A stretch of DNA of 64,000 nucleotides from Lewinellaceae bacterium (GCA_016708875.1 JADJFA010000001.1:62001-126000); one strand, 5' to 3'. Positions 1-9,393 are shown, numbered from the stretch's first letter. Notes: generated from the sequence alone by a model not told the origin. A program made the numbers and translations.

Positions 1-73
1 TGTGCGTTAAATTTACATTGTGGTTACCCCGCTTTCAATAGAATATTTCCCATTTCAAAAGTAAAATTTTAAC

Positions 74-683
74 ATGAAAAACTCGGTTTTCCTTTTAGTG
101 CTACCCTTATTGGCCGCTGCGTGGCTGAATTCCTGCCACAAAGACCCACCCCGAAAGGTTATCATCCAAGGCCGGGTCACTGAATACGGCACGGGCGAGC
201 CTATCGCCGATGCCCGCATATATGTGCTGTGTTATGACGGCGGTATAGGCAGCCCATCTTCCTATCTGACCGACTCCATCCTGACCGATACGGATGGCCG
301 ATTCTACCGAGCGTACGAAGATGCCGCACTCTGCGACGGGGTGTACCTGATACCCTACAAAGAAGGCTACTTCAAAGGCAGCGAGATAGACCTGACCACC
401 GACAATCTCCCCTCACGAGGTGGTGCTTGACCCGGAGGCGTGGCTGAAGGTAATAACAATTCCTAATCTGGGGATTCATCATCTTGATGTAGGCGGAGAT
501 TTCCTAGGTGCTGCCAGCTTCGATGTTTATGCCTCAGATGGAAATCAGGAACACTTTTTTCAAACAAGTGGCAATAGAACAAAACACATATTCTGGTTGC
601 CATGGGGAGAGGTGGATCAAGCAGTATTTGATTCAATATATGTTCATGGTTTAGATACCACTACCTACACAATTCACTATTAA
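74..683 (+). CDS. Lipoprotein with carboxypeptidase-regulatory-like domain, tandem copy 1 (frameshifted)
   Basis: Predicted cell-envelope lipoprotein of about 202 residues once one base is corrected. A signal peptide ends at a lipobox (LNSC, about residue 21). A core with GRVTEYGTGEPIADARIYVL and DTDGRFYRAYEDA resembles the carboxypeptidase D regulatory-like beta-sandwich that often decorates Bacteroidota surface proteins; the tail ends TTYTIHY. The frame breaks near 410-414, where this copy has CCCC and copies 2 and 3 have CCC; the reading continues in the next frame to 683. It is the first of three tandem paralogues spaced about 640 bp apart. Substrate or partner is unknown. Confidence 0.75.
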
Positions 684-709
684 CTTCTAACACTTAATTT
701 TTCTCTACA

Positions 710-1334
710 ATGAAAACCTTCACTTCTCGCCGTCAGCCGCAAAGCCTCTGGTGGCTCGTAGCAACGCTTGCCGTGCTCGCGCTCGCCTCCTGCCGTAAAA
801 ACCGAGATACAAAGGTTATCATCCAAGGCCGGGTCACTGAATACGGCACGGGCGAGCCTATCGCCGATGCCCGCATATATGTGCTGTGTTATGACGGCGG
901 TATAGGCAGCCCATCATCCTATCTGACCGACTCCATCCTGACCGATACGGACGGCCGATTCTACCGAGCGTACGAAGATGCCGCACTCTGCGACGGGGTG
1001 TACCTGATACCCTACAAAGTAGGCTACTTCAAAGGCAGCGAGATAGACCTGACCACCGACAATCTCCCTCACGAGGTGGTGCTTGACCCGGAGGCGTGGC
1101 TGATGATTGTGACTGTGCCTGATGGCGCCACTAATTATGACCACATTGGAATTGGTGGCGATTTCAGCTTTGAAGCATATGCATTTGAAGGCATAAAGCA
1201 GCGCGTTTTTTAGCACAAGAGGGAATAGATATAAAGATGTTGGATGGGGGCCTTTTAATGATCCATCCATTATTTTTCTTGATACCATATATGTCTCAGG
1301 CAGAGACACGACCCTCCACACAATTCACTATTAA
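710..1334 (+). CDS. Lipoprotein with carboxypeptidase-regulatory-like domain, tandem copy 2 (frameshifted)
   Basis: Second paralogue. Its leader begins MKTFTSRRQPQSLWW and its lipobox is LASC. The core is almost base-for-base identical to copy 1 over about 270 bp, while the N-terminal leader and C-terminal tail differ. The open frame stops at 1213. Reading one frame over from about 1206 gives FFSTRGNRYKDVGWG and ends TLHTIHY at 1334, matching the tails of copies 1 and 3, so a one-base gain lies around 1202-1211, next to a T6 run. The intergenic stretch before it (TAACTTCTAACAC) recurs before copy 3. Function unknown; lipidated envelope location is predicted. Confidence 0.72.
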
Positions 1335-1358
1335 CTTCTAACACATAAATTCTCTACA

Positions 1359-1991
1359 ATGAAAACCTTCACTTCTCGCCACCAGCCGCAAAGCCTCTGG
1401 TGGCTCGTAGCATGGCTTACCCTGCTCGCGCTCCCCTCCTGCCGCAAAAACCCAGATGCAAAGGTTATTATTCAAGGCCGGGTAACCGAGTACGGCACAG
1501 GCGAGCCAGTGGCCGATGCCCGAATCTATGTATTGTGTTATGACGGCGCCATACTTGGCAACCCATCTTCCTATCTGACTGACTCCATCCTCACCGATGC
1601 GGATGGCCGCTTCTACCGCGAGTACGAAGATGCTGCGCTCTGCGACGGGGTGTACCTGATACCCTACAAAGAAGGCTACTTTAAAGGCAGCGAGATAGAC
1701 CTGACCACCGACAACCTCCCTCACGAGGTGGTACTTGACCCGGAGGCATGGTTGAAGATTGTGACTGTGCCTAATGGGGGTATTGACCACCTGTTTATTG
1801 GTGGAGACTTTCTTGGTTCAGCAGGCTATGAAGTTTATGCCATCAATGGTAATCAAGAAAAACTGTTTTTTAACATGGGGAACCGCAATAAGACAATTAG
1901 ATGGCGTCCTTGGGGCCAAGACGATCAAACCATTCAAGATACGATTTACCTCCCAGCCCACGACACCACCACCTTCACCATTCACTACTAA
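1359..1991 (+). CDS. Lipoprotein with carboxypeptidase-regulatory-like domain, tandem copy 3 (intact)
   Basis: Intact 210-residue paralogue of the two preceding genes and the reference for locating their frameshifts. The leader MKTFTSRHQPQSLWW runs into a lipobox at LPSC (about residue 27). The core matches the carboxypeptidase-regulatory-like pattern (IIQGRVTEYGTG, DADGRFYREYEDA), and the variable tail ends TTTFTIHY. Its core is more diverged from copies 1 and 2 than they are from each other. The next gene, the large secreted hydrolase at 2014, starts with the related words MKHFTSRR, so the leader region was probably also spread by duplication. The array may be co-transcribed with that gene. 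Confidence 0.8.
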   Translation: MKTFTSRHQPQSLWWLVAWLTLLALPSCRKNPDAKVIIQGRVTEYGTGEPVADARIYVLCYDGAILGNPSSYLTDSILTDADGRFYREYEDAALCDGVYLIPYKEGYFKGSEIDLTTDNLPHEVVLDPEAWLKIVTVPNGGIDHLFIGGDFLGSAGYEVYAINGNQEKLFFNMGNRNKTIRWRPWGQDDQTIQDTIYLPAHDTTTFTIHY

Positions 1992-2013
1992 CTTCTAACT
2001 CAAATTTCTCTAA

Positions 2014-5000
2014 ATGAAACATTTTACTTCTCGCCGCACGGCGGGGAGCAGGGCTTTTCTTTGCCTACTGCTCTCCCTCTTTATTTGTCTTGGTGTTGAT
2101 GCCCAAGAAATCTGCCCTGCTTACCCACGCGCTATGGATCAAGTGTATGCCTGTTATGAGCCTTCAAAAATTAAACTTGAACAATCTGCTACATTACACA
2201 ATCCCGTGCGCTTTACATTCCCAGCACTCCCCCCCGACATAAGCGTAACTTTCGATGCGGGTGATGGTAACGGCCCCATTAATGTTTCAAGTAATGGAGA
2301 TATCTTGGCTGTATCTTATGCTTCGCCTGGGCAATATCCACTAACCTGGACCATGAGCACCGCTTGGGGGAATTTTTCAGGTACTATCACCTTCCAAACC
2401 AATTTCAACCCGGATTTTCCATACGCAGACAACCCTGATCATTTTACCATTCCAAGTACGGCATTCAATGTCAATACTTACACACCATCGCCAGGCGGAG
2501 CCTACCCTCCGGGCAGTCCAAATACTGCCCCGGTCACGGCAGGCGGCATTGTTCACATCCTGTACGCCAACCCTGACCACCAGCTGCGTAAACCTTTCAT
2601 TCTCGTAGAAGGTTTTGACCCCATTTTAGGCCCCAGCAATGAATATGTAGTGAATGACTTGGAAGGCAATCCGTTGGGCTATGGAGATGTGCGCTGGGAT
2701 GTCGTGACTACGGGAAGAAGTGAGGCCTTTGACCCTGACCCTAATGAGCAGGGGGTGCCTCATAATTCTAGGTTTGATTTATTCCCTACGCTCTTAGCCG
2801 AGCTTCGAAACAGGGGATATGACATAGTTTATGTTGATTTTGCAGATGGAGCGGCCTACCTTCAAGCCAATGCGGAGTTCCTTACCGGAGTGCTGGAATG
2901 GGTAAACAGCACTAAAATTACCGATGAGGAAAATGTATTGATCGGCGCGAGTATGGGTGGAATTATCGGTCGCTATGTGCTGGCAAAATTGGAGTCAGAA
3001 GGGAAAAGCCATTGCACGGGGTTGTTCTTTACCTTAGATTCCCCCCACAACGGTGCCAACGTTCCATTGTCGTTCCAGGCATTAGGGTGGTATTTTCATG
3101 CCAGCGGCAATACGGACGAAGTATGGAATGTCATGGAAACACCTGCCGCTCGCCAAATGCTGCTCAAGCACCTTGGTACTGCTGTACAAGATGGGGATGT
3201 TACCCCTGAAAACGATCCCTTGATTTACACCACTCCACTTGACTTTTCGGAATTCTACAACGCAGACTATTCTTTTCTCCGAAATCAGATAAATGGGGAG
3301 TTGGATGGTTTTGGTTGGCCGAAATTCCCTCGAAAAGTTGCCCTCTCGAATGGAATGAAAAACGGAACGCTGCCGAACGGGCAGGGATTCGGGCCGGGTG
3401 AAAAATTTTATGAATGCAGGGCGTATGCCACTGATTTTGACCTTGGTACTGTATTCAGGTTGTTCTTGCGTTCAAACAACGGTGGTGGCCCCGATTTTTA
3501 CAGCATTAATGGTTTGTATCAGTGCAGCAATTATCAAGATAATGGTTTTAGTGACGACCATCTTTTTACCATTGCCGCTCCACACGACTTTAATCCTTGC
3601 TATGTTGGACACTGGGGGTCAGATAAAGTTCCTTATTTATACCATGTGATGCGCTTGAGGGCAACAGGAGATTTGCCTTTTCTTGACAACGCACCGGGGG
3701 GTTACAGCATGGATTTGCGTGCGCTCCACAGCAAATTAAAATCGGAAATTGGCTCGTCCGCAGATTACCAAAACCCCGTCAACTTCCCCAAAGTCACTTT
3801 TGTGCCCACCTGGAGTGCGCTGGCTATGGGGACTTCATTGACCAACCCGAATTTGTTCGTGGATTTGAACGCGCCAGAATTTGATGAAGATAATTTGCCT
3901 AACAATAAAATCCCAAATTTTGACAATTTCTACGCTCCTGAGGCCAGCCTTCGCCATGTGGAATTGGATGGCGGCATGATAGACCTCATCTTAAATGAGA
4001 TTGATGCATTAGGAGCAGCACCTCAGCCAGGCATCCTTACAGAGGTCTACAACTACGGGGACAAGTACAAACAGATCCCCAACACTATTGTAGCTTCAAC
4101 AGGTGTGTTAAATATCAATAACCCCGGCCCTACGGGTTATGTGCAAAGTAGCCCACAGGGCAATGCAGTAAAGCCTACCTTCACCACTTACCTCAACAGC
4201 TGCGGACAGGTCATTACAGTTGAATCGGGCGGTCATTACAACATCGGCGCACTCGACAAAAGCCAGCACGGCATCACCGAAGTTTGGGAAGGCGCAACGG
4301 TCCACATCAAATCTGGTGGTATCCTCCACATTACGAGCAATTCAAGTAAACTAATTATCAAACATGGAGCCACCCTGATCCTGGACGCTGGCGCCATCGT
4401 CCGCCTCGAATCCCCCAATTCAAGTATCCAAATCAATGGCGATCTGGTCGTCAACGGCGACATCAACTTTGGGGGACCGGGCTACTTCAACTTTGGAGAA
4501 GGGAACCGTCTCGTATTTGGCCCAGGGTACAACACCTTCAACCTCACTGGCATGGGCAAAGACATACGTTTCGTTCAATTAAACGCTCCTGTAGAAATAG
4601 ACAATGCACACCGCCTCAACTGGAGAAATGGATTGATGGAATCCGGCGCCGGTTTTCTACATCTCACAGAAGGGGCTGGGCTTGATTTTACCAACATTAC
4701 CCTCAATGGTGGCGGTGATTTTGCCATTGATGCCTATGGCAGCGGGGCCATCACTTTGCAAGGGTGCAAAGTGGAAAATTTGTTCCAGCCGGTTGTGGGC
4801 GTGGGCGGCTCTGGTTGTAGCATCATCGAGTGCGAGTTTTCAGATATTGGGTTTCTAGGCGTGTCCTGGACCACTGCTTTTATGGTGCGGGTCAAAGATT
4901 CCAATTTTACCAGCAGTAACACCTTCTCAATGGCCTTGTATATGACCGATGTGGCCTTTTTAGTGCTTGACGGCAGTCAGTTTACTGGCTACGGCGGGCA

Positions 5001-6147
5001 GCTCCAAGGGATAATAACCGACAGCGGGCTTGAACAGGCACTACCGGCTGTCAACCTGGAAAACATGGTTGGGTGCTTCGTTAAGGGCTCTTCTTTCACA
5101 GACAACGCCATTGGCATAAAAGCCGCTGACTTGGTCAACCCAGGTGCAACAGCAAATGTATTTGCTTTCGGCGCCAGTAGTTTTATTCAAAACAGCGCAG
5201 GCATATTTGTAAATGGCACTGCAACACAGGGCACAGTACTGGCCGATTGTGTGACGTTCGACCGAAACAGCAACGGTATTCGAGGCCGCGACATCGCACT
5301 GATGATTGATTCAAGGAATACCAAAATCTTCCAGTTCGACACCGACAGCCCAAACATGTTCATCCGTGATAATGCCCCGTCGACAGCCGAAAGCCATGTG
5401 CAAATCTGTTACGAATTAAAAGCTCCGGGCGGCTCAAGCCTAATGCGTAACAACGCCTGGCGCATCAATCAAGGTGGGGTCTTGACCCAAGACTTCCAAC
5501 CGGAAAACGAAGTCTTCTTGAGAAGAAACATCTGCTCAATCAACGTACCTCCTACTTTTGTTCCGTCTAGTTCAAAAGACCCGCTCTGCATCTTAGATGA
5601 ACAACCCGCAAGTTTTGCCGAGCCTTTCCCCGGCTCGGAGTGTATGCTCGTAGTGGGCAGTGGAGGAACAACGAGCAATCCAATCCTGGTCCACGAACAG
5701 TTCCACCTCGGCACCTTCCTGATGAAATCTGACAGTGTGGAAGCGGGCATTGAGGCCATGCGTCCTGTGGCCGCATTGTGGCAACCTGAAATGAGCAACT
5801 ATACCGCCAATTGCCAGCAATATATCCAGGTAGCCAAAGCTTTTGTGGACGCGAGCGACAACATGCTGCCCGACTTGCAGCGCCCAAGCGTAGAGCGCAC
5901 AAAGGTTTCAACTTTGGGAAGCTTGGTAATATCCCCTAACCCAGCGAACGGTTCTGCCATGGTCCATCTCTCGCCAGCAATGCACCAGCTGCGGGTATGG
6001 GATGCTCAGGGTAATCTCTGTCAACAAGCAACTGCTTCCGATACCTATCGAATAGATACAGTCACCTGGCAACCAGGCCTCTATGTTATTGAAACCGTAG
6101 CAGCCGATGGCAGCCGCAGGAGTGGAAAGTTGGTGATTCAGAGATAG
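2014..6147 (+). CDS. Secreted lipase-like alpha/beta hydrolase with beta-helix repeats and T9SS type A sorting domain
   Basis: A 1377-residue exported protein. After a signal peptide (to about residue 30, ending VDAQ) comes a PKD-like beta domain. An alpha/beta-hydrolase region follows at about residues 190-400, with the nucleophile elbow LIGASMGGIIGR (G-A-S-M-G, Ser about 312) and a following LDSPHNGANVPL, which resembles lipase and PGAP1-type esterases. Residues about 690-1150 are rich in short repeated beta-strand units typical of right-handed parallel beta-helices. The C-terminus (VISPNPANGSAMVHL to SGKLVIQR) is a type IX secretion type A sorting domain. Substrate is not predictable. The gene sits 22 bp after the lipoprotein array and ends just before a strong hairpin. 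Confidence 0.85.
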   Translation: MKHFTSRRTAGSRAFLCLLLSLFICLGVDAQEICPAYPRAMDQVYACYEPSKIKLEQSATLHNPVRFTFPALPPDISVTFDAGDGNGPINVSSNGDILAVSYASPGQYPLTWTMSTAWGNFSGTITFQTNFNPDFPYADNPDHFTIPSTAFNVNTYTPSPGGAYPPGSPNTAPVTAGGIVHILYANPDHQLRKPFILVEGFDPILGPSNEYVVNDLEGNPLGYGDVRWDVVTTGRSEAFDPDPNEQGVPHNSRFDLFPTLLAELRNRGYDIVYVDFADGAAYLQANAEFLTGVLEWVNSTKITDEENVLIGASMGGIIGRYVLAKLESEGKSHCTGLFFTLDSPHNGANVPLSFQALGWYFHASGNTDEVWNVMETPAARQMLLKHLGTAVQDGDVTPENDPLIYTTPLDFSEFYNADYSFLRNQINGELDGFGWPKFPRKVALSNGMKNGTLPNGQGFGPGEKFYECRAYATDFDLGTVFRLFLRSNNGGGPDFYSINGLYQCSNYQDNGFSDDHLFTIAAPHDFNPCYVGHWGSDKVPYLYHVMRLRATGDLPFLDNAPGGYSMDLRALHSKLKSEIGSSADYQNPVNFPKVTFVPTWSALAMGTSLTNPNLFVDLNAPEFDEDNLPNNKIPNFDNFYAPEASLRHVELDGGMIDLILNEIDALGAAPQPGILTEVYNYGDKYKQIPNTIVASTGVLNINNPGPTGYVQSSPQGNAVKPTFTTYLNSCGQVITVESGGHYNIGALDKSQHGITEVWEGATVHIKSGGILHITSNSSKLIIKHGATLILDAGAIVRLESPNSSIQINGDLVVNGDINFGGPGYFNFGEGNRLVFGPGYNTFNLTGMGKDIRFVQLNAPVEIDNAHRLNWRNGLMESGAGFLHLTEGAGLDFTNITLNGGGDFAIDAYGSGAITLQGCKVENLFQPVVGVGGSGCSIIECEFSDIGFLGVSWTTAFMVRVKDSNFTSSNTFSMALYMTDVAFLVLDGSQFTGYGGQLQGIITDSGLEQALPAVNLENMVGCFVKGSSFTDNAIGIKAADLVNPGATANVFAFGASSFIQNSAGIFVNGTATQGTVLADCVTFDRNSNGIRGRDIALMIDSRNTKIFQFDTDSPNMFIRDNAPSTAESHVQICYELKAPGGSSLMRNNAWRINQGGVLTQDFQPENEVFLRRNICSINVPPTFVPSSSKDPLCILDEQPASFAEPFPGSECMLVVGSGGTTSNPILVHEQFHLGTFLMKSDSVEAGIEAMRPVAALWQPEMSNYTANCQQYIQVAKAFVDASDNMLPDLQRPSVERTKVSTLGSLVISPNPANGSAMVHLSPAMHQLRVWDAQGNLCQQATASDTYRIDTVTWQPGLYVIETVAADGSRRSGKLVIQR

Positions 6148-6163
6148 CAGTTTAAATCAATTC

Positions 6164-6200
6164 AAAACCCCCGCCTCGCAAACTGCGAAACGGGGGTTTT
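6164..6200. terminator. Bidirectional rho-independent terminator (displaced eno 3' copy)
   Basis: The arms AAAACCCCCG (6164-6173) and CGGGGGTTTT (6191-6200) pair perfectly, with a second internal stem TCGCA/TGCGA. The A and T runs allow termination on both strands. It serves the end of the hydrolase gene on plus and the eno remnant on minus. A near-identical hairpin sits 1140 bp downstream behind the real eno gene. Confidence 0.85.
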
Positions 6201-6222
6201 GAATTTCAATATTCTATTCTCC

Positions 6223-6336
6223 TCACACTCCAAAAATCGCCCTCCCCAAATACGTAGCCGCATCGCCCAATTCTTCTTCAATCCGAAGCAATTGGTTGTA
6301 CTTCGCCACCCTGTCTGAGCGCGAAGCCGAGCCGGT
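6223..6336 (-). pseudogene. eno: Displaced 3' fragment of enolase
   Basis: Read on minus, this fragment encodes TGSASRSDRVAKYNQLLRIE and onward to the normal enolase C-terminus YLGRAIFGV and stop, with no start codon or N-terminal domain. Compared with the functional eno, all eight codon differences I count are synonymous, so the fragment came from a working enolase gene and has not visibly decayed. See the finding on eno 3'-end exchange. Confidence 0.85.
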
Positions 6337-6351
6337 CTAATCAGGAACCCC

Positions 6352-7206
6352 TCAACCCTTTTTATTCCCGACGCCCAAAGTCTTTTTCTTAGCCTCAGCT
6401 ATTTGTCCCTTGAAATTTTGGGCTGTCACCACTTTATCCCCAGTGCTTCCTTCATAAGCATCTAGTGCCTTCCCGGCGGCAGTACCACCTTCAATAGCAG
6501 CGCCCCGATTTTCTACAAACCCCTGAGCATCTTTTTTGATGGCGCTTTGTCGTGTGCCCTCTTCACCCAGCATGGTAAAAATGAGTTCTAGATTGGTCAT
6601 GTGATCTCGAAGATTTTCGCGCTTCAAACCTTTGAGGTCTTTGTACTCAGATGGAACAAGACCAAAGGTCGCCCGGCTGATTTCCGCTGTAAGGATAGAA
6701 TACTCTGTGCCCTCCTGAACACCCCTCGTTTTCCATTCATCTGTGAGTTGGCCGCGAATAGCGATTGTCTGAAGCCGTGTTTCGATCCATTTTTCATCAT
6801 AGCCAAGGTCTCGGTAATACTGTCTTGCTCTTTCTGCCGCCAGCTCAGGATTTTCTATTTCCTGGACGCGCTCGTATCCAACCTTGGCGAGCCAAAGTTT
6901 AAACGGTTCGGCTTAGGGAGAGGGAATAGATTGGATGATACGAAACATCGCTTCTGTATTGGCGCACTCGGTTTCACGCATCTTTCCATCCTGAGCGACT
7001 ATTTTGAACTGTCGACAAATTGTCGACAGTTGAACCCCGCTCGATTTTTCCTCCCGCTCTTTTAAGCGATACCAATAGTCTCTCGGTTTAGTACTTTCTG
7101 TAAGTACCTCAATTACATCAACCACGGCAAACCACCACTCCTCATTATGCCAGATCCGACGAATTTGTCTTTCCTGAAATACGATGATTTTGTCTTGTTC
7201 TTCCAT
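6352..7206 (-). pseudogene. BRO-N/DinD-type phage antirepressor-like protein, interrupted by an in-frame stop
   Basis: The minus-strand frame runs from ATG at 7206 through IIVFQERQIRRIWHNEEWWF (BRO N-terminal domain, DNA-binding in phage antirepressors) to IIQSIPSP, then TAA at 6913-6915. The same frame continues without shift as AEPFKLWLAKVGYERVQEIE and on to ENLRDHMTNLELIFTMLGE, ending NKKG at 6352. Families of this type carry KAEPF at the junction, so a single A-to-T change (AAA to TAA) would explain the stop. Full length would be about 284 codons. It is the only gene in the insert flanked by the duplicated eno 3' ends. Whether the truncated 97-residue N-terminal domain is made cannot be told. 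A second DinD-type gene lies at 53266-54114. Confidence 0.8.
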
Positions 7207-7241
7207 GGTTAATTTTTATTAGGCTCTCAAATTAATCGTTT

Positions 7242-7249
7242 CAAAGGTA
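7242..7249 (-). promoter_or_regulatory. Putative -7 box for the BRO-type gene
   Basis: The minus strand reads TACCTTTG, matching the Bacteroidota -7 consensus TAnnTTTG, 36 bases upstream of the ATG at 7206. A clear -33 TTG at ideal spacing is not obvious. Confidence 0.45.
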
Positions 7250-7303
7250 GCGTCAAGGCGTCAAAAAAATTACAATTTGTTTGATGTTTGTTTAAAAAAA
7301 TAC

Positions 7304-7340
7304 AAAACCCCCGCCTCGCAAACTGCGAAACGGGGGTTTC
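7304..7340. terminator. Rho-independent terminator of eno
   Basis: Same hairpin as at 6164-6200 (stem ACCCCCG/CGGGGGT with internal TCGCA/TGCGA), 23 bp beyond the eno stop codon. The last base of the right arm differs (C for T). Confidence 0.85.
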
Positions 7341-7362
7341 GAATTTCAAGATTCTACTCTCC

Positions 7363-8645
7363 TCACACCCCAAAAATCGCCCTGCCCAAATACGTCGCCG
7401 CATCGCCCAATTCTTCCTCAATCCGAAGCAATTGGTTGTACTTCGCTACCCGGTCTGAGCGCGAAGCTGATCCGGTTTTGATCTGACCCGTGTTCAAAGC
7501 CACTGCAAGATCGGCGATGAAGGTATCTTCCGTTTCGCCGGAGCGGTGACTGATGACGGAGGTGTAGGCATGGCGCGTGGCCAGGTTTACTGCGTTGATG
7601 GTCTCTGTGAGTGAGCCTATCTGGTTGACTTTGATGAGAATGGAGTTGGCGATTTTCTCGTCAATGCCGCGCTGGAGGCGCTCCACATTGGTCACAAAAA
7701 GATCGTCGCCCACGAGTTGGATGCGGTGGCCGAGGGTTTCGGTCATGAGTTTCCAGCCCGCCCAGTCGTCTTCGGCAAGGCCGTCTTCGATGGAAGAAAT
7801 CGGGTAGCGGTTGCACCAGTCTTTCCAGTATGCCACCATGTCTTTGGATGAATAGCGTTCGCCGCTGGATTTTGAACACATATTCACCTTTTTCCGCGTC
7901 GTAGAATTCCGGAAGCCGCAGGATCGAGCGCAATAACAATGTCATCCAAAGGCTTATAGCCCGACGCTTCGATCGCGGTCATCACCATTTGAATGGCTTC
8001 TTCGTTGTCTTTGATGCCCGGAGCAAAGCCGCCCTCATCGCCCACATTGGTGGAATATCCTTTGTTTTTGAGTACTTTTTTCAAGTGGTGGAATACCTCC
8101 ACGCCCATGCGCAAACCTTCGTTGAAAGAATTGGCGCCAACGGGCATGATCATAAATTCCTGAAAATCAATTCCATTGTCAGCATGTGAACCGCCATTGA
8201 GGATGTTCATCATCGGCACCGGGAGCACGTGGGCGTTCACACCGCCGAGGTAGCGGTAGAGCGGCTGGCCGAGTTCTTCCGCGGCTGCACGAGCCACGGC
8301 AAGGCTGACGGCCAGAATGGCGTTTGCGCCGACCTGACTTTTCGTGCGGGTGCCATCGCGGTCAATCATCAAGCGATCAATCCGTATTTGGTCGCTCACT
8401 TCCTGGCCGAGCAGTTCAGGGCGGAGTATGATCTCTACGTTTTTCACAGCACGGCGCACGCCTTTGCCGAGGTAGCGGTCTTCGTCGTCCCGAAGTTCTA
8501 CGGCTTCGTGTACGCCGGTGCTAGCACCGCTCGGCACGGCTGCGCGGCCAATAAAGCCCGCTTCCGTCCATACTTCCGCTTCTATGGTTGGGTTGCCTCT
8601 GCTGTCGAGGATTTCTCTGGCTAATACTTCGCGGATTGCGCTCAT
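7363..8645 (-). CDS. eno: Enolase (phosphopyruvate hydratase), two single-base frameshifts in this sequence
   Basis: Glycolytic enolase, converting 2-phosphoglycerate to phosphoenolpyruvate in the cytoplasm; about 426 residues after correction, the normal length. Visible family motifs are SGASTGVHEAVELRD, GGSHADNGIDFQEFMI, NVGDEGGFAP, IEDGLAEDDWAGW, LVGDDLFVTN, KVNQIGSLTET and SHRSGETEDTFIADLAV, which hold the Mg-binding acidic residues and the active-site Lys. The frame breaks twice within about 40 bp. An extra base lies near 7908 (after ALDPAAS, before EFYDAEKGEYVFK), and an extra A in an A4 run near 7872 (before SSGERYSSKDMV). Because enolase is normally indispensable and the sequence on both sides is perfectly conserved, these look like consensus errors. 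Its last 38 codons are duplicated at 6223-6336. Confidence 0.93.
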
Positions 8646-8725
8646 GTTCTTTGTTGAGTTGTTTATGCGGTGATTTGGTGATTTGAAGCCCTAGGCTTGG
8701 CATTCAAACAAGCCAAAGCCTCGCG

Positions 8726-8733
8726 CAAAAGTA
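8726..8733 (-). promoter_or_regulatory. Putative -7 box for eno
   Basis: The minus strand reads TACTTTTG, a full match to TAnnTTTG, 80 bases upstream of the eno ATG in the gap before the FAH gene. The identical octamer precedes the genes at 17253 and 27271. No convincing -33 element was seen. Confidence 0.5.
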
Positions 8734-8776
8734 CTTTTACTTTATTGTTTTTGCCGCATGACAGCTAAAAGCAATC

Positions 8777-9388
8777 TCATTTTATCTGACAATTCAACAA
8801 CTTCTCTCCTTCAATAAACCCCTCGAGCACGTCACCAATTTGTACTGGGCCCACGCCTGCCGGAGTACCCGTGAAGATGTAATCGCCTTTTTGCAAGGTG
8901 AAATAACGTGAGAGGTGCACAATGAGGGTTTCAAAAGGGAAAATCAGATCCCTGGTATGACCGTCCTGCACCACATTCCCGTTTTTTTTGAGTTGGAAAT
9001 GAATGTCTTTCGGGTTTTTCAAATTTTCCAGCGGCACGAACTGGCTCAAGGGAGCGGAGCGGTCAAAGCCTTTGGCAATTTCCCAAGGGTGGCCTTTTGA
9101 TTTGAGTTTGTCTTGCAAATCGCGGGCGGTAAAGTCGATGCCGAAAGCCACGGCATCTATATATCGGTGAGCGAATTCAGGCTGCACCGAGCGGCCATTT
9201 TTGCAGACACGAAGCACAATTTCTCCTTCATAATGAAGGTCTTGTGTGAAATCAGGATGGTAAAATGGCCTGTTGGCGAGCAGTAGCGCCGTAGGCGGCT
9301 TCATAAATACCAGTGGCTCGGAGGGCACTGGGTTATTCAGTTCTTTGGCGTGGTCGCTGTAGTTTCTTCCGATACAAAAAATCTTCAT
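8777..9388 (-). CDS. Fumarylacetoacetate hydrolase family protein
   Basis: A 203-residue cytoplasmic member of the FAH superfamily, close in size and motifs to the short acylpyruvase/oxaloacetate-decarboxylase branch (FAHD1/YcgM-like). Visible are MKIFCIGRNYSDHAKEL at the N-terminus, HYEGEIVLRV (metal-ligand glutamates), AFGIDFTARDLQ, GHPWEIAKGFDRSAPL and the C-terminal YIFTGTPAGVGPVQ. The predicted activity is Mg-dependent hydrolysis or decarboxylation of a small 2-oxo acid; the exact substrate is not determined by sequence. It starts 5 bases after the stop of the OmdA-like gene and is the last gene of a three-gene minus-strand operon. Confidence 0.9.
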   Translation of the reverse strand: MKIFCIGRNYSDHAKELNNPVPSEPLVFMKPPTALLLANRPFYHPDFTQDLHYEGEIVLRVCKNGRSVQPEFAHRYIDAVAFGIDFTARDLQDKLKSKGHPWEIAKGFDRSAPLSQFVPLENLKNPKDIHFQLKKNGNVVQDGHTRDLIFPFETLIVHLSRYFTLQKGDYIFTGTPAGVGPVQIGDVLEGFIEGEKLLNCQIK

Positions 9389-9393
9389 GGGCG

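Larger units (their letters stand above)
6163..6336. repeat. Duplicated eno 3' end plus terminator, distal copy
   Basis: This 174-bp segment is repeated as a direct repeat at 7303-7476, exactly 1140 bp away, with about 11 mismatches. It covers the terminator hairpin and the last 38 codons of enolase (minus strand). Homology ends abruptly at 6336/7476. The two copies bracket the BRO-type gene. Confidence 0.9.

Noticed and set aside
74..1334. Programmed frameshifting in the lipoprotein array
   Set aside because: The shift sites differ between copies, lack slippery heptamers with downstream structure, and copy 3 is intact; sequence error or mutation is simpler.
6601..7065. 154-residue plus-strand frame over the BRO gene
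   Set aside because: The minus strand encodes recognisable BRO/DinD protein across the whole interval.
6352..7206. BRO-type gene as part of a toxin-antitoxin or restriction system
   Set aside because: No partner gene lies between the duplicated eno ends; the insert holds only this gene.
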